Assembly (NCBI RefSeq): GCF_947493875.1 | Contig: NZ_CANLSU010000008.1 | Coordinates: forward strand, 1-64,000 | Length of the DNA stretch: 64,000 nucleotides | Direction of reading: 5' to 3' | Origin: an uncultured Marinococcus sp. | GTDB taxonomy: Bacteria > Bacillota > Bacilli > Bacillales > Marinococcaceae | Shown here: positions 17,299 through 25,987 of the stretch, one piece after another | Numbering within the stretch: position 1 is the stretch's first letter | Layout of the letters: each line of letters opens with the position of its first letter | Translations under genes and position numbers: made by a program | The notes under the pieces: generated by a model | Seen by the model: only the letters and a program-made list of their open reading frames with translations | Told to the model about the DNA's origin: nothing | Database searches by the model: none

Positions 17299-17505
17299 TT
17301 AGGCCACCGTACCATGTGTGGTCGACTGGGGATATACCAAAATCCCTATCTTAACAAATACTTCAAAAACATGAGATGATTGCGACGTTCTCGATCGATA
17401 CTCTTTATTGTTCCTCCAGGGCTCATAAGAATACTTTCCAATATCTAAATGCTTAACCATAGCCAGGGCGTGCTTCCCTTTCTTATGGTTGACGAGCGAG
17501 AGCAC
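17299..17505 (-). CDS. Small hypothetical frame, possibly a gene remnant
   Basis: 68 codons (LVNHKKGKHALAMVKHLDIG...), GTG or internal start, no clear ribosome-binding site. Just upstream another frame starts well (ATG after AAGGAGATAGCTCC at about 17560) and encodes MKKFHASDRKAVERKVRA before diverging, so the two may be halves of one frameshifted gene. No family recognised. The minus-strand terminator at 17221-17244 lies directly downstream, which fits a once-real gene. Confidence 0.3.
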   Translation of the reverse strand: MLSLVNHKKGKHALAMVKHLDIGKYSYEPWRNNKEYRSRTSQSSHVFEVFVKIGILVYPQSTTHGTVA

Positions 17506-17633
17506 GCGCGAACTTTTCGTTCAACAGCCTTTCGGTCACTTGCATGAAATTTTTTCATACAATGGAGCTATCTCCTTCCCAGGCGTGCCCCTCGCTGTCA
17601 TGTTCAGCACAAAATTCACTTCAAAGCAATGTC

Positions 17634-17927
17634 TTATAGGTTGGTTTCTTCTTTAGGCAGTGTTAACCATACGCGGTTTTCAGCATATCTGACCATTTCT
17701 TGGACAACCGGGACCGATAACCCTTGAGCTCCGCTGACCTCAAACATGGCTTGGCGTTGCGATTGCTCCCTTCTAGGGCATTCCTGGCTGCTCCACGCCT
17801 CACGCCATGCTTGCCATACCTGATATTCCATCGCATGCAAATGATGTTGAGCCTGCCAAATTTCCTCTTCAATATAAGGCAAACGGCCAGCCACAGTTGT
17901 TATACATATAATCTCCCAATCTAACAT
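17634..17927 (-). CDS. Hypothetical protein (97 aa)
   Basis: 97 aa, rich in Gln, Glu and Trp, beginning MLDWEIICITTVAG and continuing EEEIWQAQHHLHAMEYQVWQAW, probably helical. I do not recognise the family. The start is well supported by AAAGGAGGGAGAACA. It may be cotranscribed with the small frame downstream and end at the terminator at 17221-17244. Confidence 0.55.
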   Translation of the reverse strand: MLDWEIICITTVAGRLPYIEEEIWQAQHHLHAMEYQVWQAWREAWSSQECPRREQSQRQAMFEVSGAQGLSVPVVQEMVRYAENRVWLTLPKEETNL

Positions 17928-18290
17928 TGTTCTCCCTCCTTTATAAAGAAAATGATCAAGTCACTTTTTCCTATAACGAACCGACAAAATGCCGAAAAGC
18001 ATCAAGTTGGTTTTTTTGACGCTCGTTTTGCATGAAATCGTAACATGGCCCCCCACCATGTTTACAAATGTTAAAACTTTTCTTTCTAAAGCATATCGTA
18101 CAGTTCTTTATTATCAGTTGTATCTATATAAACTGCTTGATTTCCCCCACCAATGCTTGTGGGGGTTCATGGGTCCCCTCGTGCGCAGCATAATCAAGTG
18201 GTACCAATTAGCTGGTGGGTAGAGACAGACGTTTCAATTTTAGATTTCTTCACATAACGGCCCTTATCGGAAGCTCTTTCGATAAAATAA

Positions 18291-18331
18291 AAAGAGGGAA
18301 GAGAGAGCCGTCCTGGACCTTTTCCCTCTTT
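18291..18331. terminator. Terminator-like hairpin
   Basis: AAAGAGGGAA and TTCCCTCTTT, a 10-bp stem around a 21-nt loop, followed by ATTCTGTGTCTTTT. No clear gene upstream on either strand. Confidence 0.4.
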
Positions 18332-18671
18332 ATTCTGTGTCTTTTCGGATCTCATGGATGTATTGCTGCGACCAGTACACCTAGATCACATCACCACAAA
18401 GACCGGCTTTAATGGGTAGCTGCTTGGCTCCTGAAATCATATGCTTATGCCGTTAGTGAACATTTCCTTCCTGGCCTATACGTCTATTCTATTGATCCTT
18501 AAAAAATGCCTGAATTTCCCCCACGAAAGGGAACAAGCTTTTCATGCTTAAAGCGAAACGAAAAAGATATAATGAAACAAAAATGCAATAATACAATTAT
18601 TCAATGATACAAATAGTCAATTTTCATACTCCCTGCCCCAATAGCCCATATTAAATAAATTATAACTTTTT

Positions 18672-18696
18672 CTAAGGAAACGAATGGTTTCCTTAG
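18672..18696 (-). terminator. Hairpin downstream of the DUF6366-like gene
   Basis: Perfect 10-bp stem CTAAGGAAAC / GTTTCCTTAG with a 5-nt loop. Confidence 0.45.
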
Positions 18697-18827
18697 CTTT
18701 AATTCCGTCTGAACAGTGCCTGTTGTAGCTGCAAGATGTATTGGTTATAGCTTGCAAACGACAACGTCAGAAGTTCATGTTTGGGCATTCTCGTTCACTT
18801 ATTTGTTTTGACCACCCAATATATTCT

Positions 18828-19045
18828 TTAATAGAAGAAAAACGAGCTGGTGATAAATCCTATGATGATCACAAGAATCAGTATGCCTGTACCTTTCCAA
18901 CCCATACTGTTAACGAGATTCACGAGGTCCCCCATTGTTGGCTCGATGAAAAGAATCATTCATATTACCTGTGGGATTTTGTTTTAATTCCTCTTGTCTT
19001 AACCTTTCTCGTCGTCTTTGAGGAGTTGCTTTATTTTCACTCATT
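18828..19045 (-). pseudogene. DUF6366-like small membrane protein, frameshifted
   Basis: The ATG at 19043-19045 follows a strong AAGGAGGTGTTCAA site and opens MSENKATPQRRRERLRQEEL then NPTGNMNDSFHRANN; the frame then stops after 44 codons. One frame over, the sequence continues as GDLVNLVNSMGWKG then TGILILVIIIGFITSSFFFY and a stop. Together they match the layout of DUF6366 proteins of Bacillaceae (charged RRERLRQEEL head, GWKGTG, one membrane helix). The total length, 218 nt, is not a multiple of three, so a single indel near 18935 explains it. It may be a real mutation or a sequencing error. Confidence 0.65.
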
Positions 19046-19169
19046 TGAACACCTCCTTATACTTATTTTAACATTAAATTCCAGTTTTCCTCTTTATAAC
19101 GATTACTATATTACCTTTTTTCAAGAAAGAGGCACGTCGACCAATACCATGAGCAGAAGATGGAATGCT

Positions 19170-19388
19170 TTACCTTGGACGGGAATCGTTTTTCTGATGG
19201 TTTTGTTTCGATGTTCGTTTCAGGCTCACCAGAAACTTCGTCCCGACTAAAAGAAGGACCACACCCTGCGCGACCAACAGCGATGTTGGGGCCTTCCGGC
19301 CAGGAATCGTCACCAAAACGATGATACCGAGGACGAGACAGGCTAACGAAAGAAGAACTATACATATCATCCAGACCTTGATACGCAT
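19170..19388 (-). CDS. Small membrane protein, unknown
   Basis: 72 aa with two hydrophobic helices (VWMICIVLLSLACLVLGIIVLV and SLLVAQGVVLLLVGTKFLV) and a basic C-terminus. No family recognised. The start ATG is preceded by TAAGGAGGGATACG, an excellent ribosome-binding site. It follows the serine recombinase gene on the same strand by 31 bp, so the two may share a transcript. Confidence 0.7.
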   Translation of the reverse strand: MRIKVWMICIVLLSLACLVLGIIVLVTIPGRKAPTSLLVAQGVVLLLVGTKFLVSLKRTSKQNHQKNDSRPR

Positions 19389-19419
19389 CGTATCCCTCCT
19401 TATTCAAGTATAGATAGGG

Positions 19420-20025
19420 CTAACAACTTCTTTTTTTAATTCTTTTAACCGTAGACAGTCCGCAATTCATCCGTCTGGCAATTTCTTGTTGGCCGTAGCC
19501 TTTCTGCAGAAGGTCGATAATCATGTAGTATTTGTCCCGGTGCTTGCCTTCGGGACTAAATTCGGTTTGACGGCCTTTGTACTTTCCTTGTGCTTTTGCT
19601 ATCGCTATGCCTTGATCTTGGGCTTCTTTCCGTTGCTTCCATTGTTCTTCGGCCATCCAAGCAAAGACTTCTTTTAATAGGTTCATCACCATCTGCCCGA
19701 CAATTTCCATTTCTCCGTACTTCCGGGTATCTAAGATCGGCATGTTTAACACCACAATATGCACTTTCATCTTCGTTAAGACTTCCCATTCCTGTTTGAT
19801 GCCTTCCATGCTCCGGCCAAGCCGGTTGAGATCATGGATGAATAAGGTATCTTCTTCCCGCAAAAAGGCTTTGGCTTCCTCCCATCCTTTTCGCTTCATT
19901 TGTCGGCCGGAATCTTTATCCGTGAAGATTTTTTCGCATCCGGCTTCCCGGAATAATCGCATTTGCCGTTCTAAATTTTGTTCGTTCGTGCTTACTCTTG
20001 CGTAACCGATGTGTTTGCCAGCCAT
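19420..20025 (-). CDS. Serine recombinase (resolvase family)
   Basis: 201-aa resolvase-type recombinase, different from the one at 7.2-7.8 kb. The catalytic serine is in IGYARVSTNEQNLERQ (about residue 12), followed by FTDKDSGRQMKRKGWEEA and the conserved DTLFIHDLNRLGRSMEGI. The C-terminal helix-turn-helix is QQEIARRMNCGLSTVKRIKK. It lies 18 bp downstream of the Mrr-like gene, with an AAAAGGAGAGC site in that gap. I see no res-like repeats next to it. Confidence 0.88.
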   Translation of the reverse strand: MAGKHIGYARVSTNEQNLERQMRLFREAGCEKIFTDKDSGRQMKRKGWEEAKAFLREEDTLFIHDLNRLGRSMEGIKQEWEVLTKMKVHIVVLNMPILDTRKYGEMEIVGQMVMNLLKEVFAWMAEEQWKQRKEAQDQGIAIAKAQGKYKGRQTEFSPEGKHRDKYYMIIDLLQKGYGQQEIARRMNCGLSTVKRIKKRSC

Positions 20026-20043
20026 TCGGTTGCTCTCCTTTTC

Positions 20044-20703
20044 TTAGTTCTTCGCATTGATCGGTTCGGTATGCGTACAATTCGGATAGTGATTGCATCC
20101 CATGAACGCCCCGTGTTTCGATGTACGCTTTTCCAATGTGCCGCCACAGGCCGGACACTTCCGTTCTTTCGGTTGGACGGTTTCATATACGGTCTTGGCA
20201 TCAAGAGCCGGGTTCGCCTGTAAAATCCACTGCTGCAAGTCCTCCCGATCAAACAGCTTCACGCCGGTTTTTTCGGCGCCGTTTTTGGCGCTTTGCGTGA
20301 ACAAGCTGTTGGTTAATACCCACGCTTCATTTGCTTGAAAGTAGGTTTGAGCAAAAAAGACCTCCTGCACCGCTTTGATACCCACTTTGTTATTTACGCC
20401 GTATCGTTTGGCCTGTACGACAATACGGTTCTCTTTATCCAAAATGAGATCCGCTCCGTAGTCGTGAGACGCCTTCGACCCTTGGGCTTTGTATTGCAAC
20501 TGCCGAAACAGCTCGACCAGAAAATGCTCGAATTGTATGCCGTCCATTTGGTCAATATAAGGAAGGCCGCTGTCGATGATGCGTTGGAACTGCCGCTTCT
20601 TCTGCCACCACTGGTAGAGATACAAGATGCCTTGCCCCAGGAACATGATAACCAGAAGCACGATCACAGCTGTTATGATCGTTGGAATAGATAAACTTTC
20701 CAT
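20044..20703 (-). CDS. Membrane-anchored Mrr-like restriction endonuclease with topoisomerase-type zinc finger
   Basis: 219 aa. Residues 8-32 form a membrane helix (IITAVIVLLVIMFLGQGILYLY). Residues 50-150 form an Mrr_cat nuclease domain: FEHFLVELFRQLQY, then SHDYGADLIL with the catalytic Asp and VVQAKRYG with the Q-x-K pair. The C-terminus has a four-cysteine zinc finger like those of topoisomerase I (CPACGGTLEKR ... GCNHYPNCTHT). Predicted to cut or handle DNA at the membrane, perhaps modified or incoming DNA, which is inference. It sits beside a recombinase and upstream (in map order) of the Type ISP enzyme. Confidence 0.82.
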   Translation of the reverse strand: MESLSIPTIITAVIVLLVIMFLGQGILYLYQWWQKKRQFQRIIDSGLPYIDQMDGIQFEHFLVELFRQLQYKAQGSKASHDYGADLILDKENRIVVQAKRYGVNNKVGIKAVQEVFFAQTYFQANEAWVLTNSLFTQSAKNGAEKTGVKLFDREDLQQWILQANPALDAKTVYETVQPKERKCPACGGTLEKRTSKHGAFMGCNHYPNCTHTEPINAKN

Positions 20704-20889
20704 GATTCTTCCCCTTCTCCACTCATATTCGTTTCAATGTAAATGATCACATTACCACATTTACATTATCTACCACCTTATCTTCGGTGTAAATGAACCA
20801 TTCAAAAGAACCCTAAAAAACATTGATTTCCCGGCATTTTTGTTTAGATCTTTCGGGTATACCCTAAAGGTACAACATTTTAAAAAGAA

Positions 20890-20921
20890 AACCTCCTACA
20901 TGACGTTCTGTGTAAGAGGTT
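20890..20921 (-). terminator. Terminator of the Type ISP gene
   Basis: On the minus strand AACCTCTTACA pairs imperfectly with TGTAGGAGGTT and is followed by TTCTTTTT. It lies about 60 bp after the stop codon. The remainder of 20704-20982 shows no gene. Confidence 0.65.
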
Positions 20922-20982
20922 CTGCATTTTTTGCTGTGGTAGCAAATTTTATATGACCTATGCTGCTCTAATATTTAATTCT

Positions 20983-23900
20983 TCATTCTTCAATTTCTAA
21001 AGGTGGTAAGCTATTGATTAAATCAACTGTTTGAACTGATACATTGATAATTGAGAGTAATAAATTGAAAATATATTTTTCATTTTCAGATGCTTCATTT
21101 GGATCATCAACAATACCCGAATTTTTGTCGGTTTTAATTTGATATTGATCAATAATCCATTCAATCGCAGGACGCCCATTTACTAAATACTCATAAGCCT
21201 TTTCGGGGACATTAGTGATAGTTAAGTCTTCATTGAACACTATCTTATCTAATACTCCTCGTTTTGGGTGTTTCATTTTTTTCACTTTGTACGAGGGATT
21301 TAATTTTCCTTCCACTACTAGATCTGGGTGAGCTGCAAATGTTTCATAATTCAAATGTAAATCAGCAAGTTTTCGGCCAATATCTACATATTTTTCTTTG
21401 TTTTTGAGTTTAGGTATTCTTGGCAAATTCTTACTTAAATCATTGGCGAATAAAGTTTTATATTCATTTGAATGTAATACTCCATATACGTAATAAAATA
21501 TATCTTCTCTCGAAAGGCCGATTTGGAAAGTTGAGTGTTCTAAAATATTATTACCCATTACCGTGGTTTCAAATAAACCGTCATTACTTTCCGCATTATT
21601 TAATATAAACCCTGTGCCACTTCCGCCCAATAGTACTTCGGAAGGTATTGAATCAATCATTAATGCTGAAAAATCTCCTGCATTAGCTCCCTTAGTAATA
21701 TAAATTATCTTATTATCATCACCAAAGATATTTTTAAAAGGGCCTGGTCTATCTATCAACTCTTCTTGATAAAACAAATATTTTTTCGTGAAGGGTCTGT
21801 ATGCACTAAGCACAACTTTATTATTATTTAATTCGATTTCTCTTCCAGCTTTCAATCTTGAAAGCAATCTATCTGACCATTTAATATAATCTCCAGCTCT
21901 ATTTGCTTTCTTGATTTTTTCATTTGAATTTATTTCATTCTTTAAACGTGAAACTTCGTTATTAAAATTTTCCGCTAAAATATGGCTATTCTTTATTACT
22001 TTAGCTTTTGAGAAATTGTACACCCAACTATCTCGTTTGGTGCTAACTCCTATCGCTCTTTTCACAAAAATTTGGCCTTCCAAATTCATAAATTCAGAAT
22101 ATCTTTCGTCTCTTTGATTAACCCAATCATTATTTTCGTCTGGAATGATTTCTTGCCACTCAATTGAAGACAAAGAAGAATAATCAGAAATAATTCTTAG
22201 CTTTTCTTCTCGAGATAAGTTATCGCCAATATCTTTATAAAATAGCTTATGAGTGTCAGATCCATCTTTTACAAGTATAGTTATCGATATTGGAGCTCTA
22301 CTTCCAGAGCCAAAGATTTTTCCACCTTCTTTTCTAGACTGCTCTCCTTTTGTTCGTTGGTTTCCTCTCAAATTAAAAACATAAATATAATTAAATTCTT
22401 CTAGCCAAACTTTCCTTAACCCGTCCGTACTACGACTGTCAATAAAGCTTCCATTAGAAACAAATCCAATTACACCTTTATCTTTTATTCGATCACTAGC
22501 CCATCTATACGCAAGAATATAACTATCGTACAGTGATCTCTTTAAATTAACAGAAGAATATTTCACATAAGTGTTTTCAATAGATTTTTTTAAATTTGGA
22601 TAGCTATTATTTTGATTATCATCATTTGCATTTTTTTGGCCCGCTGAATACGGAGGATTTCCTATTATCGCAAAAATAGGATTTTCTCTTTGGCGTTCAA
22701 GACGTGCATTATTTTCTCCGAATAACTCATCTTCAAATGAATCTTCCTTTTCAGTACTTTCAAATGTATCTGTCAAAACGATTCCTTCAAAAGGTTTATA
22801 CTTTCCCTCCATGATCAAATGAAATGTTTCTTCGATATTAATTGCGGCAATATAATAGCTCAATAATACAATTTCGTTAGCATGAATTTCTTTTGTGAAC
22901 TTACGTAATAAATCTTCTTTAGAAATTAATCCACTTTGCAATAAACGTACAATAAAAGTACCTGTACCAGTGAATGGATCGAGTACATGAACTCCATCAT
23001 CGCTAATTGATTTTCCAAAGTGCTTCTTCAAAATTTCCTCCACGGAGTAAACAATAAAATCTACCACTTCGACAGGCGTGAACACAATACCTAAGCGATC
23101 AGTAGTTTCTTTAAACCCTACTTTAAAAAACTTATCGTAAAGCTGAATAATTATGTCTTGCTTTGCTTTAAGGTTATCAATTCCTTCAGCCCGAACACGC
23201 ACACTTTCGTAGAATCCTTCTAACCGCTTTTGTTCTTTTAAAAGCCCTTGTTTATCCATAACTTTTAATACTTCTTCCATAGCTCTTGATATAGGATTAT
23301 CGTTCGCAAAACTGTACGAATCAAATAACGCTTCAAATACTGGTTTTGTAATTAAATGCTGAGCCAACATTTCAATAGCTTGCTGATCCGAAATTTCTCC
23401 ATTAATATTATGGCGCAAACTTGAAATGAATTTACGAAAAGCTTCATAAGCTTCGCTGTTATTCTCTTCTACCATCATACGAATACGCATGATATGTTGT
23501 TGAGCAATATCTGCCACGTCTTTAGACCAATCTTCCCAGTACCTTACATTACCGACCTTTTTTATAATTTTTCCGTATATTGCTTTCTCAAGATCTGATA
23601 TTTCTTCCTCAGAAAATAAAGTTAATTGCTCATCGCCATGACTTACTTTCAATCCTTCTTCAGGCGCATCTCCCACTCCAACCACTTGGATTTGGTTCGG
23701 TTTCTTTTTGTTTAATTCTAATTTATTAATAGTGGCATCGAACCGCTCGTCTAATGAACGTAAAGCATTTAAGACATCCCAAACTACACGATATTTTTCA
23801 TTATTATCAAGGACGGAATGGGCTTCGACTCCGGCAGGTACTCCTATCGGTAGAATAATATAACCGTAGTCTTTTCCTGGACTCTTTCTCATGACGCGAC

Positions 23901-25668
23901 CCACTGCCTGTGCAATATCAATCTTCGATTTTCTAGGTTTTAAAAACATAATAGCGTCAAGATCTGGAACGTCTACGCCTTCTGTCAAAAAACGTGCATT
24001 CGACAATATACGGCATGTGTTTTCTGGCACTTCTTCTTTTAACCATGAAATTTTCCTATTTTTTTCTAGAGTATTCATGGAACCATCCGCATGATCAACT
24101 TCCACTTTAGTAGTACCTGTAAGACTGTTACTATTACTAATATATTGGTCCACGACGTTTGTGAACATATTAGCAATCAACTTTGATTCTTTGATAGTCC
24201 CTGCAAAAGCAATGGCTCTTTTCATTGGATCGCCAAGGGTTTCGTTAGAATCATGCTTCCTTTTAACTAATCCATTCCAACACCCGATAATTTTTGTCAC
24301 ATCATTAAACTCTAGCTTATCTTCTCTTGCAAGCATTTGTTGGAAGCGTCGGGCGATCATTTCTTCATCCACGCCTAATACCATCACTTTGTAATCTGAC
24401 AATATACCTTTACGAATTGCATCCCCAAACCCTATTCGATAAAATTCCTCACCATAAATTGATGTATCGTGCATATCAGCTAAGAGAACCGATTTCTCAT
24501 CGGCTTTCTTACGTGCGTCTTCCCCGTAAATACGAGGTGTGGCGGTTTGATACAGTCTTTTATTAGTTTTGATATTGTCGTTACTATGAACTTTTGTAAA
24601 CATGCTGACGTCCCCGGTATCATCATCAGCAATTCCCGTCGTGCGGTGTGCTTCATCACATATGACAAGATCAAACTCGTAAAAATCATGCTTTTGTGCT
24701 TCAGTGATCACATCAATAGATTGATAGGTAGAAAATACGGTTAAAAACCCGATATCTTCTTTCTCATCCATCTCTTTTTGGTATGTAAGCAACTTTTCGT
24801 AATTAGTGGTAGCTGGAAAACCGATATCGGTGGTTGAAATATCACCAATGCCCGTTTCTTTATTCTCTTTCGTAACTTTCCGGTCAGAACATACAGCAAT
24901 AGAATCCATAATGTGGTTCGTGTCAGCTGACCAGCTTCTTAGTGTTTGTGATAGAAGTTGAATACTCGGTACTAGGTAGAGGACACGGAAGACTCCCTTT
25001 TTTTCTTTAGCCATTTCCTCAGCGATTGCCATAGAAGTATATGTTTTGCCAGTTCCTGGAGCCATGATTAATTTTCCTCTATCATGGTTTTTCAATCCAT
25101 TAACTGCAGCTTCAATAGCAGGAATTTGGTGTGATCTTGGCTTTTTCTTTTCCTGCAGCTTTATCGGCTCTGAACTCTGAAATGAAAAGGACGACCAATC
25201 AATTTTACTTTCTTTTAAATCTTCTAAACCAATTCTTGATACGCTTTTACTTCGTTCTGCCAGAGCACTTTCCGCATTTCGGCTCCATTTATCCGTAGAA
25301 GAAACGACCAGTCCTTCTGCATAATAAGTTCTGCCAACTTCATTTAGAAACGAATCAATATGCTCCTTACGAATTGTTGTATCTTCAGAGTAGAATTTAC
25401 ACTGAACAGCGACTAAGTCACCATTTGAACGCTTTCTAGCAATCAGATCAACACCTGTGTCTGCTTTTGGAATGTTATAACTTTCTGGTACTTCATTCAG
25501 CATCCAAACACCATCAAACATACGCTGATACATTGGTTCATTTCTTAAATATGTACAAACCAGTAATTCAAATAAAGTCCCTCTATCTCGTTGTTCGTGT
25601 TTTTTTACGTCAATTTCCTGTATTAATGATAAAAAACTTTTGTAACTTTCTGTTTCCAAGTAATTCAC
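20983..25668 (-). CDS. Type ISP restriction-modification enzyme (nuclease-helicase-methyltransferase)
   Basis: A single 1561-aa polypeptide that should both methylate and restrict, like LlaGI and LlaBIII of lactococcal plasmids. Domains in order: Mrr-like nuclease (about 70-95: DTGVDLIARK...LVAVQCKFYSE); SF2 translocase with Walker A APGTGKTYT near 204, DEAH box VICDEAHRTTG near 334 and motif VI QAVGRVMRKSPGK near 584; N6-adenine methyltransferase with VLDPFTGTGTFIVRLLQ near 894 and NPPYSAGQ near 1000; a C-terminal target-recognition region. Start is either GTG 25668 or the TTG three codons in, which has AGGTGA better placed. AT-rich compared with the tra region, consistent with transfer. All catalytic motifs look intact. 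Confidence 0.92.
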   Translation of the reverse strand: MNYLETESYKSFLSLIQEIDVKKHEQRDRGTLFELLVCTYLRNEPMYQRMFDGVWMLNEVPESYNIPKADTGVDLIARKRSNGDLVAVQCKFYSEDTTIRKEHIDSFLNEVGRTYYAEGLVVSSTDKWSRNAESALAERSKSVSRIGLEDLKESKIDWSSFSFQSSEPIKLQEKKKPRSHQIPAIEAAVNGLKNHDRGKLIMAPGTGKTYTSMAIAEEMAKEKKGVFRVLYLVPSIQLLSQTLRSWSADTNHIMDSIAVCSDRKVTKENKETGIGDISTTDIGFPATTNYEKLLTYQKEMDEKEDIGFLTVFSTYQSIDVITEAQKHDFYEFDLVICDEAHRTTGIADDDTGDVSMFTKVHSNDNIKTNKRLYQTATPRIYGEDARKKADEKSVLLADMHDTSIYGEEFYRIGFGDAIRKGILSDYKVMVLGVDEEMIARRFQQMLAREDKLEFNDVTKIIGCWNGLVKRKHDSNETLGDPMKRAIAFAGTIKESKLIANMFTNVVDQYISNSNSLTGTTKVEVDHADGSMNTLEKNRKISWLKEEVPENTCRILSNARFLTEGVDVPDLDAIMFLKPRKSKIDIAQAVGRVMRKSPGKDYGYIILPIGVPAGVEAHSVLDNNEKYRVVWDVLNALRSLDERFDATINKLELNKKKPNQIQVVGVGDAPEEGLKVSHGDEQLTLFSEEEISDLEKAIYGKIIKKVGNVRYWEDWSKDVADIAQQHIMRIRMMVEENNSEAYEAFRKFISSLRHNINGEISDQQAIEMLAQHLITKPVFEALFDSYSFANDNPISRAMEEVLKVMDKQGLLKEQKRLEGFYESVRVRAEGIDNLKAKQDIIIQLYDKFFKVGFKETTDRLGIVFTPVEVVDFIVYSVEEILKKHFGKSISDDGVHVLDPFTGTGTFIVRLLQSGLISKEDLLRKFTKEIHANEIVLLSYYIAAINIEETFHLIMEGKYKPFEGIVLTDTFESTEKEDSFEDELFGENNARLERQRENPIFAIIGNPPYSAGQKNANDDNQNNSYPNLKKSIENTYVKYSSVNLKRSLYDSYILAYRWASDRIKDKGVIGFVSNGSFIDSRSTDGLRKVWLEEFNYIYVFNLRGNQRTKGEQSRKEGGKIFGSGSRAPISITILVKDGSDTHKLFYKDIGDNLSREEKLRIISDYSSLSSIEWQEIIPDENNDWVNQRDERYSEFMNLEGQIFVKRAIGVSTKRDSWVYNFSKAKVIKNSHILAENFNNEVSRLKNEINSNEKIKKANRAGDYIKWSDRLLSRLKAGREIELNNNKVVLSAYRPFTKKYLFYQEELIDRPGPFKNIFGDDNKIIYITKGANAGDFSALMIDSIPSEVLLGGSGTGFILNNAESNDGLFETTVMGNNILEHSTFQIGLSREDIFYYVYGVLHSNEYKTLFANDLSKNLPRIPKLKNKEKYVDIGRKLADLHLNYETFAAHPDLVVEGKLNPSYKVKKMKHPKRGVLDKIVFNEDLTITNVPEKAYEYLVNGRPAIEWIIDQYQIKTDKNSGIVDDPNEASENEKYIFNLLLSIINVSVQTVDLINSLPPLEIEE

Positions 25669-25850
25669 CTGCTCTCAATCATTTTTAAGTATATTAAGCG
25701 TTAAATAAATGATTCTTGAATATAATTAATGAAAACCTTTCTAATATATAATATGTTAACTAACCGTCTTATTACTAGTTCAAATTACTTTTTAAAATTT
25801 TTTCTGCTCGTATTTTAAGTTAAAAATAATCTATCAGTAAATGAGATCTA

Positions 25851-25919
25851 TCAATTAACACTTAAACGTAAGATTTCGATATTATTTTCGTCTGTGTCTA
25901 GTTCTTGGGCGTATATCTT
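25851..25919 (-). pseudogene. C-terminal copy of the 56-aa acidic protein gene
   Basis: The minus strand reads KIYAQELDTDENNIEIL and ends with a stop a few codons later. It is a diverged copy of the C-terminus of the intact 56-aa gene at 28169-28339 (SLYAQELDTEENEIEIV); the DNA is about three-quarters identical by eye over some 45 bases. No start codon or N-terminal half is seen. The two copies flank the KAP NTPase gene. The rest of 25669-25987 has no gene. Confidence 0.65.
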
Positions 25920-25942
25920 ATTGAATCAATGAGGAAAGAAAA

Positions 25943-25964
25943 AACATGGATTTTAATCCATGTT
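25943..25964 (-). terminator. Terminator of the KAP NTPase gene
   Basis: AACATGGATT-TT-AATCCATGTT, a 10-bp perfect stem, followed on the minus strand by TTTTCTTTCC. Confidence 0.75.
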
Positions 25965-25987
25965 ATCTCCACTCTCTAATTCATTTT

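Larger units (their letters stand above)
17928..18827. other. Gene-poor stretch with hairpins
   Basis: No convincing gene. Visible structures: a GC-rich hairpin CCCCCAC / GTGGGGG at about 18145-18167; a 10-bp inverted repeat AAAGAGGGAA / TTCCCTCTTT (18291-18331) that looks like a terminator; and CTAAGGAAAC-GAATG-GTTTCCTTAG (18672-18696), probably the terminator of the DUF6366-like gene on the minus strand. TTTCCCCCAC occurs at about 18142 and again at 18513. Probably decayed cargo. Confidence 0.4.

Noticed and set aside
18145..18167. GC hairpin CCCCCAC / GTGGGGG as an IS200/IS605 end or guide-RNA scaffold
   Set aside because: No tnpA or tnpB remnant lies next to it and there is no further matching structure, so the idea is not supported.
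18741..19250. A 169-codon plus-strand frame
   Set aside because: No ribosome-binding site or motif, and it lies opposite the DUF6366-like gene and the small membrane protein gene, both of which have strong start signals.
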